This document shows, one piece after another, positions 35,243 through 45,731 of a stretch of 64,000 bases of DNA. How positions within the stretch are numbered: position 1 is the stretch's first letter; the number at the start of each line of letters is the position of its first letter. The position numbers and the translations under genes are program-made. The DNA is from Hymenopellis radicata. Taxonomy: Eukaryota; Basidiomycota; Agaricomycetes; Agaricales; Physalacriaceae. The notes under the pieces were generated by a model that was not told the DNA's origin, ran no database searches, and worked only from the letters and a program-made list of their open reading frames with translations. The DNA lies in contig JADNRX010000020.1 in assembly GCA_015501595.1 (NCBI GenBank), forward strand, positions 186,001 through 250,000. Reading direction: 5' to 3'.

Positions 35243-37564
35243 CTAAAGACTCGGATTCTTGAGCATCCCCCACAGAACCTTCACCACAAGGGCTGGATGT
35301 AACGGGTCTAGCGGCGTTCCAACACCAAAAATTCCATTGTACATCGCCAGGGCTGCGTGGTCGTCCTGACGTTAATACAACGTTAGCTGGAGCTGAGTGA
35401 GGCGATGAGTCACAATACCGTAGTCGCAAGAAGCTGCAGTCTACGAATATAGGCACGGAACCATGCCCCTGAAGACAGGCTTTCCCCAGGAATTGGAATC
35501 GTGCTCGGGATACCATAGTCTACAGAGAGCATGAGCGGATGGATACTCGGCAAGGTTTTATTACGCGCACCCATCAATCTCGTCTGTTGCCTTTCGAAAA
35601 GAAGGTGTGTCAGGCAAGACACAAGAGCATCCCAGAGTCTGCTTACCAGTAACCGTCAATCTTCGTGTGTTGCTGGGCAAAGAACTGCTTGGAAAAGTTG
35701 TCGGGGAGCTGCTTCGCGGTCTTGACTTTACGGAGCGTGTTATTCAGGGCTACGGCACCCATGAAAGCTTTGCTGCTTCCTTGACTAGATTGACATGTTA
35801 GGGTAACACATGAATGAGCTCATTTAGATCCCAGCTCACGCAAACGTAGGATTTACTGCAACCCGTCAGTGTTCAACTTGGGTACTGTATTCCAGGCAAT
35901 TCACATACCGGACATGACGCTGTCCCCGATTGCAATGAAATTGGAGGGGATATCCGCAGCCAGATGGTAACGTATATGAGCTGTCCCCGCTAAAACATGA
36001 ATGAAGTTGGTCGAGAATCACTGATGACGATGAATTTCCACTCACGAACACGGATCTGAGAGATGTGTAAGGTGTTTTCAACCTTCTTGCACATTTCCAG
36101 CGTGTCATATACCCAATCGGGTACGGGATCCCGAAATGTGGTCAACGATCGCACCCACTGCAGCATATCATCAAGGCAACGGAGTCTGGGAGGAGAGTCA
36201 TTCGACTGCCCTCCAAAGAATAGCACTATAGGACACGATGAGAACTTCTGATTTGATTATGATACGACTCTTGATGCGTACGGTCGTTTCCCTCCTGCTT
36301 CCACATGACGAAGAATCGTCGACCCTGGCTCGGTATATCCTCTAAGCAGTTGAAAAGAGCCTGCGGGCGCGTCGCGCCATCACCGGGAATGGGCAGTTGC
36401 TTGAGCAGATCGGGAGTGAGTGTGACTATCATCGTCGTATACTGGAGTTTCTGATCAAGACTAATCTTCAGATCCTTCAGAGGCAGTCCGCCATAGGCAG
36501 TTTGTCCATAGCCGAGCCGATCGAGCCACTTGAAGCCAGCGCGAGTGACTCCAGTACAATCTAGGACAGATCACATAAAGCCCACATACGCCCGCGAGCT
36601 ATTGAACATACCGACGGCGAGGGTGGCATCGAGGTTGATGGTGCCATTGTCTGTTCGAACGATCACTTCGCTAACTCTAGAAGGGTCTTGGGGATCTCGG
36701 ACAAGGCCAGTCACAAGTCCAGCAACTTGCTCAATATTGGAGTCTTCTCCGAGTACGAGTCGCCTGCACAGGCATTCAGATATGTGACTTATGCAGTGAG
36801 GGAAAATACCTGCCGTATCAAAGTCTCTAATGCTTGTCTTCCTCCATAGAGTGTTTGCGGCAAGCCTTTGGGATAATAATTGTAAGGAAGTTTGAACCGC
36901 GTTCCAGCAAACGAGGCTTTGACATCGCCTTCGGATATGCTATCCACACATCTAAATGAACGGGCATAGATAACGTAGCATAACGCACCTGAGGCCGGAG
37001 TTCTTTGCCTCTGCCTCGAATCCAGGGAAAAGTTTCAAAAGTCCTGTAGATACCGTCTCTTGGTTTCCTAGTAACAGCTTTGTTAGATTCCCTGATACAA
37101 TCGACAAAGTTTCAACGAGATACCATGCAAGGACTTATATTGAGCCACTCGTGTCCTAAAAACATGAGAATTAACATAGACGTAGATCCAGATCAAATAG
37201 ACGTACCTTGTGTGGACTTGTTCCCAGCTATGCAGACCTCGGCCGGCGTCTGTAGCCAGCCACGCTTCGGGCTCAACGATAACGACGCGTCTAAAGTGAA
37301 GATCACAAATCTTGGCCGTAAAGAGTCCTGCTAAGCTGTAGATGGATTGGCCAACATGAGCAGCTAACCGATTCGTGACAAGTGCATACCTTCCCCGCAG
37401 ATCACTGCAGTACCATCTATCTTGCGATCACAGCGAGGGGTCCTGAGAAATTCGAAATCTAGCGCGTTTGATTTGAAGGCGAGGTGATGGCGAGTGAGAA
37501 TATGCCACAGAGCGACCAGAAAGAGATAAATCCCAAGAAGAAAGAGCACGAAGGTGATGAGCAT
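35243..37564 (-). CDS. Membrane-anchored FAD-dependent oxidoreductase
   Basis: Flavoprotein oxidoreductase/monooxygenase-like family common in Agaricomycetes. It starts MLITFVLFLLGIYLFLVALW, an N-terminal membrane anchor. After the first intron come LAGLFTAKICDLHF and VVIVEPEAWLATDAGR (FAD-binding Rossmann unit), then LLKLFPGFEAEAKNSGLR, LPQTLYGGRQALETLIRQ, VAGLVTGLVRDPQDPSR, VDCTGVTRAGFKWLDRLGYG, FFVMWKQEGNDR, LLFFGGQSNDSPPRLRCL, FIAIGDSVMSVNP (the second FAD motif) and FGVGTPLDPLHPALVVKVLW near the end. The glycine-rich loop is the weak point: no simple junction near 37390 restores the expected CGGSxAGL with consistent phase. Substrate unknown; nearby are a GST and an acyl-CoA synthetase. 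Confidence 0.82.
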
Positions 37565-38033
37565 GGGCGGGAGACGGTCAGGGCGAGAAAATAGCGTTCG
37601 CCTCTCCGATTTACGTCCTTTTATCGTTGAAATTTGAAACTTTAAGCCACGAGGCTTTTCCGATTCAGATAGGACCCCTTGTATCATTATGTTGTGTGTC
37701 TCACACCGCCCGCGTTAAGCGGATGCCAAGGATTGTCGCCGCTTATGGGCGGTCGAAGTTGTGGGCGCGCGCGGCCACACGTTGGCCACACGTCTCGTTC
37801 AACTTTCGGTTAACATCTAGTTTTCCTGGGTGATTCCACACTGTGAAGTCCTAGGTGATGGGTCGCGGATTCCTACAGTGGAACGGCCTTGGGCGTATAG
37901 TTCGAGAGCCTGATGTGCCCACACGAGCGCTAATTGACATGGTCACATGGAGTCCTGAAGCACAGCCACATTAGTATTACATTTCTCGTGTTCAATGCCA
38001 CATCTTCACAGATTTTGGGCTTAAGAGAGCTAG
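37565..38033. other. Short intergenic stretch
   Basis: Promoter side of the FAD oxidoreductase and 3' side of the GST gene. No coding sequence supported. Confidence 0.45.
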
Positions 38034-38815
38034 CTACTCTTTGATGCTTTCATATTTCTCAGCGAATTCCGCCATAAGTCTTCCCCATCGTCCGTTATGC
38101 CACGACATAACATCCTTCCATTCCTGACTGTCCTCGCCCCAGCTTACTCGCGCCCACCGCAAGAACGCACAAGTCAAGAGATCCGCATACGAAATCTTGT
38201 CGCCCATGACATACTTGTCCTCCAGCCCCATCCACGCGCCGATCTTGCCCAACCCTCTTGTGCTTTCGCCCATTCCACGACTTTTTGCTCCCCTGCGGAA
38301 GAAACGAGTCTGGCGAAGCGCCGGCGAATTTCTTGTCGTAGAACGCCTTGTTCGGGGAGTCATCGTGTAGTAGGATGGCGTTATGATGAACTGGCGCAGA
38401 GGCTGGATATGGTTCGCGGCGGCGTCTTTAAAGGCGAGGTGAAGCGCCTTGGTGCCGTGAGGGAGCAGCGTCGGCGTGTCGGGGTATGTTTTGTCGAGGT
38501 ACTCGAGAATGACGATAGACTCGGAAACGACAGCGCCAGTCGAGTCGTCAAGAATGACAGGAACAGTGTAACGGGGACTTCCGTCTGGCCTGACACCAGT
38601 CGGAGCGGCGCCAACTCTGCAGACAGATTCAATCTCGGGGAAGTTCACCCATTTGGTTTTGTGTGGGAGGTTTTTGATATTGAGCGCGTATCTACGATGG
38701 ATGGAATGAGCGAGGAAGAGTTGTGGGGAGGCGGGGACACCTACCGAACTTTCCAAGTCGATTGAGACCAGGCATTTCCGGGCACGGTCGAAGGAAGGTC
38801 GTAGAGAGTGATCAT
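38034..38815 (-). CDS. Glutathione S-transferase-like protein with a frame-swapped segment
   Basis: Exon 1 starts at the ATG at 38815 (MITLYDLPSTVPGNAWSQS, TWKV) and splices with a gtaggt donor to RYALNIKNLPHKTKWVNFPE. The GST N-terminal thioredoxin-like part continues PDGSPRYTVPVILDDSTGAV, SESIVILEYLDKTYP. The C-terminal helical domain ends GLEDKYVMGDKISYADLLTC, AFLRWARVSWGEDSQEWKDV and MSWHNGRWGRLM. Between these, about 38370-38250, the open frame reads basic nonsense (RTRRSTTRNSPALRQTR). The family-like residues are in the other two frames: DDSPNKAFYDKKFAGASPD, then VVEWAKAQEG. Two or more small indels therefore cancel out and leave an open but partly scrambled protein. Glutathione conjugation is a family inference and activity is doubtful. 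Confidence 0.75.
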
Positions 38816-39240
38816 CTTGTTCTTGGGTTATCCCTAAAGACATTGAGCTTCTTATACTAGCCTTCCTATTCATTCAGTTGCGTCGAGTCATCGCATAAAC
38901 GGACGTGAGAAGATTGATTCTTGACTCATCCTTTAGCCAAAAATACCAAGGCGCAGCTTCTGCTTGAGTCCGAGTCGGTTTTGTGGGTGGGAGGTTGCTA
39001 TAGATACATAGAAATGTTGAGAATGAGCACCACATCCCGTCCACCAGCGGTGTGATAGATAGAGGGACCAGGAGGGTACTTTGGTGACATCGCGCACGGA
39101 ATAGACTGAGGGTGACCGCATGCTGAAAAGCGACACTGCAGACGTCCTCAAATGATACAACATGCTACATGATACATTGTCATTTCTGGTGGACATTAAG
39201 CAAGAAATCGGAGCTCAAGTAGTATAAGTACGCACCTTTT
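38816..39240. other. Intergenic stretch
   Basis: It lies between the GST start and the Atg22-like stop. Nothing recognisable. Confidence 0.45.
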
Positions 39241-41655
39241 CTACGCCAACTTTGTCTCCGCATCCCCAGTGTACGCGCTCGTCATATGCGGGTTGGCCTC
39301 GAACGCCTTCCTCTCTGCCTCTGCACGTATAAATTCCTCGCACTCTACGCGGCTTTTATCTACATCGAGCATCCACAAGAATATTGTGCTGAATACACCA
39401 CTGTATCGAACCATATTAGCCAGTGGGTACATAGAGCCGATAACGATCTTACAGTCCGAAGAGGAACGCGAACGGCATGTTGTCGTTGTCGTTTGCCGCA
39501 CTGATGATGGCAGACGATACGAACGGACCAATGAACGCGGAAGTTTTGCCAACCTGTAGGAGCAGATGAGCGAGGGAATTAGCACGTTGGGATAGAAAAG
39601 AACATACGACGGAGAACAAGGCGAAGAACAGGAACCTGTAACAGCAAAAGTAATGAGACTTGGATTACATCAAGGAAGCGATAGACCTGCATTTGCGGTA
39701 GAGGCGAGACTTCGCTGATCATAGTCTGACTGTACGCATACCACGGACATACGAGTAGACCATAGAAGGCTTGATATAGCCTGGGCGCACGAGACGTTAG
39801 TCTATGAGTCAGGCTACGAAGACACGCCATTACGTACCATATCTCCCATACGTGCTTGAATCCAAATTTGTCTGTATGCACGCCAATCAGACCCCATATT
39901 GTCAGGATCTGTGGGTGCCCGTGAATACGAAGCTCAAGGAAGGAATAAGAAATGTACGATGATCCAGAATACGTTGAACATTAGCATCTATTGTAGTCCA
40001 AAGGTCAGGTCAGCAGCACTGAAGGCAGGAATGCGTACAGCTTTGGTACTGATTTTGAAGCGCTTTTGTACTAGCCAAAAGAGACTGACAAACCAAGTCA
40101 GTGGCGAATGAGCAGGAGATAACGTGGTACATACTAGATTCCGAGCCCTTGCGTTACAATACCTACGATTAACAAAAGCGTCAGCTGCAGCGTCGAGTAT
40201 GCAACAACGCTGTGAGATTCCGAGTAAGTATAGAGCTCAAGTACAATCGCAGAGAAGTAAACCTATTCTGAAGAGTGGCAATCACAGTCCTGCGCGACGG
40301 TCAGCCTCGCTTCACGGTTTTTGTGAAAGGGACCTACACAGTTGTGTTCAGGACATCACCCCTTAAAGAAGTCAACCAAGGTTTCCTCTACAGGAAGACG
40401 ACCTACATCAAGAAGTAGAAGATCAAGTATAAAAAAGTCTGCTTCAGTCGCATGCACTCGCAGAACGCAACGTAGGTCTGCTTGAAGCCCACAGTGAGCA
40501 AGCTAGTTCCAGGCGGAAGACTCAGCCCTGGACGGCGTTTCTCGAAGAGGAACCAAGGTAATGCGCATAGTACTGAACGTCATATAAGGATTATCCCGCA
40601 TGAAGACAAGTGGAAAACTCACACCAAACTCCGCCAGAGAAAGCGATAAGGACGCTGAAAGACTTGGTGTTGTTCTCTGTGCTCTCGTCGGATTTCAGAC
40701 CCTTCAGAATTCCGACCATGATCGCCAAAATGATAATTTCTCCAGCCGAGCAGATTGTGAAGGACATGTTGGAGATGCGATTACGGGAGAGTGAGGTCAG
40801 TGTAGTGTGTTCGTGCAATCTGGAACGGGGCTTCAGTCAGGCGCGCGCATAGAAGGTGGGCGCTAACGTTTTACGACCATCTTTTACTTCTTCCAAGGAA
40901 GCCTTGACCTCTGGCAAGTCTCTCGCGAGACCAGGAAAAGCGGCAGTCCAGAACGTCAACGAACACTAATTCACGTGAACGACGCGTAGGTTGTACGTGA
41001 AGAAAAACCAACCTGGTATGTTATCACTAAAGAAACGCGTCAATCAGAGTTTCCACGAGAAATCTACTACGTGTCCTTACGCCCAAGAATATATAGAGCA
41101 ATTCCAGCACGCCATTGCGAAGGATCATCCACGCCCAACCAAGCGAACGAGACCGCGACAGCCAATATCGTGAAAAAGATCGTAATATTTGGTCTGGAAA
41201 CGATTGAGTACTTTTTGGCAACGCTCCACAGAACAAGCAAGATTACCTCCATCGGCCATAATCGGCCCAAGCACCAATAAACAGCAGAAGGACCGCCTGC
41301 AACGCAAAACTAATCCCATTCGTCAATAGTACGATTGAATTGACTGAATAGCGCGGTGAGTGCTATTCTTATCGACGCGAAAGGACTTACTATCGCGCAC
41401 GCGCCCGAGATAAGGGAGCACGCAGGCATCATCACATGGGGTGACGAACGGGGGATCCTTTGGATCGTAGCCCGCGAGATAGAGCAGATTTTGGAACTGA
41501 GAAGGGCCAAAGTTGAAGCCAGAGAGGCCGTTGTTGCCGATGTAGTAGACGTAGTAGGACCAGAGCTCGAGACGAGATGTGGTGTACTTGCTGCCTTCTT
41601 CGTCCTCCACAGATTCCAAAGGTTCCTTTTCGACTGGACTGGCGACTTCGGACAT
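39241..41655 (-). CDS. Atg22-like major-facilitator transporter
   Basis: Multi-pass vacuolar transporter family; yeast Atg22 exports amino acids released by autophagy. It starts MSEVASPVEKEPLESVEDEE and continues with the family block LELWSYYVYYIGNNGLSGFN, FGPSQFQNLLYLAGYDP. Later come INSIVLLTNGISFALQAVLL, FAWLGVDDPSQWRAGIALYI, LTFWTAAFPGLARDLPEVK, RNRISNMSFTICSAGEIIIL, KGLKSDESTENNTK, GVHTDKFGFKHVWEIW, GLLVCPWYAYSQTMISEVSP and VGKTSAFIGPFVSSAIISAA, ending TGDAETKLA. Most junctions fit GT-AG. Two do not: a phase conflict near 41020-40960, and a junction near 39695 that keeps frame only with a GC donor (AT|gcaggt). The many small exons are typical. It could be functional if these are assembly indels. 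Confidence 0.82.
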
Positions 41656-41950
41656 GGTGGTGCGGTGGCAAGGGCGATTGCCAATAACCCAATGCACTAG
41701 GTGGAGTTACTGCGAATGATGGGAGAAAAGCGCCATGCACTTTCCGATATCGGACGAGCAATAAAGCCAGTTTTGCGCAAACTATGATAATTATATCCCG
41801 AGAAACACCTTTTCTTTACCTAACCTTGAGAGCAGTCGCCACCAGTCGAACGCCCGACGCGGGGTCCGTAACGGCTTTGGAAACAAATAGCGAACAACAC
41901 ACGGAATGGGAGTTGCCGGGTCACTTTTGAACCACCACCATGACAAGGAT
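41656..41950. other. Gap between Atg22-like start and REase-kinase copy 1
   Basis: No gene. The REase-kinase-specific leader (GGGTCACTTTTGAACCACCA) begins near 41919, so the duplicated block breaks here. Confidence 0.55.
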
Positions 41951-42850
41951 ATGTCGACGCCGGGCGACATTCTTGTCGGATGCTTGAAAGTATATACACA
42001 TACAGCGCGCCTCGGCGCCTTCCATCTGTTACCACCAGCACGCCGACTCTGAATCGTGTTCCAGCCTTCCTGAGACTCGCTCAAGGCCTCGATATCATCC
42101 CTTTCGCATACCTTCACCTCTGACATAGAAACCCGTTCGATCAGGGTGGATGCCATTGAAAAAATGTGCAGAAATTTTGACGACGATGTAGAACCATCGT
42201 TCTCTTCGATGGGGATTGCAACGGAAGCAGATGTCACCCACGTTACGAATAGCGTCGCACGAGATGTGAGTGGCATCACCTTCAAGGGCTACAGGTGTTC
42301 CACCCAGGATCAAGTCAAGCACCCCCTCATCGACCAGACCCCTGACCATGTCTTGACGTATAACGGTACACGACGCGTCGTTTGGGAAGACGAAGGTTGG
42401 AGTGTTTTCGAGCACTGCACGCCAAGTATCATGGCGTTGGCGCAGAGCGAGGACGGCAAACGACTGCAGCGGAATAGTATAGAGCAAGGCGCGCGAGCCA
42501 TGCTCTACAAAGTATGTCTTCAAACTCTGTGTACTATGCCATGCTCAGTCCCGCACAGCTCGCTGTGGCCATGTTCGACTGCCAGCTCTGGTGGGGCATT
42601 CTCTTTGGCGGCGACCACCTAATTCTTTTCCAAAGAGTTATGTCGACGGAATCAACGCGTTATGGACCGAAATCTTGCCTATCGATCGCCTCTGCCTACG
42701 TACCCAGAGCTTACTTTGGGTACGTTACTGGTGCCGGGCAGCGTACCATTAGTAGATGTCGCGTCCTTTGAGATTCCTGTCCCGCCTGCCTGTCACCCAT
42801 TAAAGTTACCAATTCTGACTTGGGACTGTGAATATCAACTGAACGAGGAT
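41951..42850 (+). pseudogene. REase-like/kinase-like gene, copy 1: degenerate N-terminal half only
   Basis: Homologous to exons 1-2 of the genes at 47443-45732 (-) and 62542-64000 (+). It starts MSTPGDILVG but soon loses frame: internal deletions (after CAGCACGCCG and in CTCAAGGCCTCGATATCATC) remove residues present in the other copies. Further on, AIEKMCRNFDDDVEPSF, GITFKGYRCS, PDHVLTYNGTRRVVWEDEGW and the intron donor after LYK are preserved. Similarity ends after QLNEDED near 42850, so the whole kinase-like domain is missing. It abuts the 3' flank of MIC60, with which copies 2 and 3 are also associated. Confidence 0.85.
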
Positions 42851-43122
42851 GAGGACTCGGAGCGTGAAAGGGTACAGACAGACCTGAAAATGAATGGTAC
42901 AGCAAGGAAAGGAACACTCACTGTCTGTGGGAATTTTCGTGTGCGTCGCCGCTATCACAAGTCCCGACGTTGTCGCGCCTGCGAGGAGACAAGGAAAGTA
43001 TCAAGCCGGATAAATTGAGGAGGGCTATCGCGTGTGCCAAATTCCAATCGAACCCGGCAAGACTTCCAGAGCCTTCTAGAGCTGAAACCGTGTCCATTTA
43101 CAACAAGTTCTATTGTTGCCCA

Positions 43123-45225
43123 CTAAACAAGTAGTAATGATGATAAAGTAGCTTGCGTCTGGACAACCTAGGGAACATTGAGCCTAAGAACTTAACAGCA
43201 TGGACAAGCTTACCTCTAATGCCTGCTGCACCTCCAACCGCCGCCGTGCAGCATCGAGCCAATCAGACAGTAATATGCGGGCAGTACCATTCAGCTGGTT
43301 CAATTCCCGCGTAGCACTATCCAGGTCCTTCTCGTTTAAATAATACTCTGCCCGTGCAAGAACACTCAAAACATCGCTACCAGGAACCAAACCGTGTCGT
43401 TTGAACCTGAAGCTCGACAAAAGATGACTCGCGAGGTGTGAAAGCAGACCGGCATCCTGATCCGGCACCAGCGCGACGGTCGAAACTTTGGGCGCGACAG
43501 ATGTGGTGAACCACGACGCGAGGTCAGCAAAGGGCTCCACGCCGACATCAGCCACTTCAGAGGACTCGAGAGTGTCAAGTGCGGCAGCGGTAACAGGGTC
43601 CTCGCGCGCGACGGCGAGGTGTCGGAGAATACGGAGTTCGTCGCGGAATGGTTTGCGTACTGGCGAAGCGAGGGCGGACGAGGAGACGGTGCGGATCGCG
43701 GTCCAAAGAGCGTGTATGCGGATGTTCTCGTCGAGGTATGTCGAGTTATCAAGAGCGATACGTTCTAGGCGCTTGAGTTGAGACGAGAGCTCGTCGAGCT
43801 TGGCAAGACGACCGCCGCGTTCCTCTTCGACGCGGACCTTCACCTCACGAATCCAACGACGCTGCAGTTCGATGCCCTGTGCGATGACTTCTTCCTTTAG
43901 TCTAGAACACGATGAGACACGATTAATAGGATGTGTTAGAGACGCACCGCTCGTTAATGATCTCCAAATGTGTCCTGAGCTCGTTATCAAGTTTTTCGCG
44001 GTAGGCGCGCGTAAGAGCAACCTGTGACTCGTCAAAGATCCTGCGGAACTGCTCCTCCTTGAGGTCAAGCTTGTCCTGGGCCTCCATCTCCAATTCAATC
44101 ATCTTGAGCGTATACTCACGCGTCTGCTCGTCCATTTTTGCTTCCAAGCCTTTCCTCTCTTCCTCTTTGACCGTCTCGATGCGGTCTACGAGAGAAGAGA
44201 GATCTCCTTTGGCGGCCTCCAAGACAGGTGTAATCTGAGCGGCAGCGTTGGGATTGGATTTCAGGTAAGAAGCGAGATTGTCGATAGTTCCAGCAAGATG
44301 TTTAATTATAGGGTCAGACACGTCGGCGACAGAGGATGCAAGGAGAGGCAAAGAAGGGGTAGTCGGTTTGGGTACATCCTTTTTGGGAGAAGGAGGGGCT
44401 GGGCGATCATAGCCAGGTGGGGGCTCAAAACCAACGGGTAGAGGTCCAGTGTATATATGCTTCCCGGCCTCTACCTTTTGCTCAATAGCTGGTGGAGGCG
44501 ACTGGGAAGCTGTGGCTGGTTGAGAAGGAGTGACATTTGGCGGCAACTTGCCGGCAAGCGCGCTTTCGGCTTCCCGCACGAGCTCAGTGAGCTCCTCGGC
44601 CAGCTGTTGCTCTTGGTGCTTCGTGAGCGCGCCAGCCTTATCTGTGACCTTGTCCTCGGCCTTGTGTACGCCAGTTGTTATCTGGGACGCGACCGATTTC
44701 GCGCGCTCTTTGGTCGTCGTATACGCCTTTGAAGCAGCCGATTGGATGTCATGCGCCTTTTGGCTGGTAGACTGCTTCGCGCTGTCGACAGCGGCGGGCG
44801 TGCCATTGATCTTGTTCGTGATGAACGTCTGCGTGGAAACGACAGCGTCCTTGACCGACTCGATAGCCGACTCCACGGTCATCGTGTCCCAGTTGTGGTA
44901 CTCAGCGTACTCGAGCATGGACTGGCCGAGAGGGACATGGTCGGAGAAGAGATTGTAGTAGGTCTGGTTGTTGAAGGCGACAAAGGTACTCCCGACGTAG
45001 AACGTGCCCGCTGCAGTCGCCGTCGTCCACAGAATGCGTCTGAAAATGCGGGGTTTCTTTTTGGGCGCTGCCTCACCAGCTTCCGTCGCGAATCGCTGGC
45101 GATAAATTCAGTATTTTCCCGAATTATTGAGCGTTTTCAGCACTCACCCGCCTGGCGACCCGCACGGCGCCCCTGCCCGCCGTCGAGGACAATGGCTTGG
45201 AGACAAGCAGAGCTCGACGATGCAT
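43123..45225 (-). CDS. MIC60: MICOS subunit MIC60 (mitofilin), 652 aa
   Basis: Inner-membrane organiser of mitochondrial crista junctions. Exons 45225-45148, 45095-43948, 43901-43214, 43167-43123; phases exact. It starts MHRRALLVSKPLSSTAGRGA, a basic presequence, followed by RRFATEAGEAAPKKKPRIFR and a single membrane segment (ILWTTATAAGTFYVGSTFVA). A Pro-rich linker and a long coiled coil follow (EERKGLEAKMDEQTREYTLK, LKEEQFRRIFDESQVALTRA, LQRRWIREVKVRVEEERGGR). The C-terminal mitofilin signature includes FADLASWFTTSVAPKVSTVA, PGSDVLSVLARAEYYLNEKD, REL-NQLNGTARILLSDWLDA and RRRLEVQQALEV. The last 15-codon exon (VVQTQATLSSLLLV) lies past a 46-nt intron. This is the intact parent of two MIC60 fragments elsewhere in the window. 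Confidence 0.94.
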
Positions 45226-45731
45226 TTCGTCGGCCCACTCGACGTTGACGTTCAAGTCGAATAGTAAGAGGGATTCCGGCCTTGTCCGTCTTACGTCATC
45301 ACGTGCACGTCTCTCTTGACCTCGGATTTCTCGCAGACTCATAATTATGATAGTTGCGAGCAAAACTGACTTTCCTGCTTGTCCGATAGACATTCGGGGT
45401 GCACAAACGACGCTGCAATCAGCGATGCCGTTCCGTCGAAATTCAATTGTGTCGGAACGGCACTTGGGGCACACTTTCCAATCAAAGTCACTGAAACTTG
45501 AGCCCCAACAACAATAGTCCAAGCTGCAGCATGGATAGTAGATTGAACAACTGTCTTCCGAGTCCTTAATCTCATAGAGTCTGAGTAACGAGACTAGTCT
45601 GTCATGCTTTCTGAAATCAGGGACCTGACTACCAAAGTTCGCTGTCTCACAATTTACAGTGTAATTACATGCCGTATTATACTACCTCTAGACTAGAGTA
45701 CAAATAAGATAGCGATAAAAAGACAACATCC
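45226..45731. other. Gap between MIC60 start and REase-kinase copy 2
   Basis: Promoter side of MIC60. Frames on the minus strand simply read through upstream of the MIC60 ATG; no separate gene. Confidence 0.5.

Noticed and set aside
38097..38765. 222-codon plus-strand frame
   Set aside because: Antisense to the GST gene, with no family resemblance.
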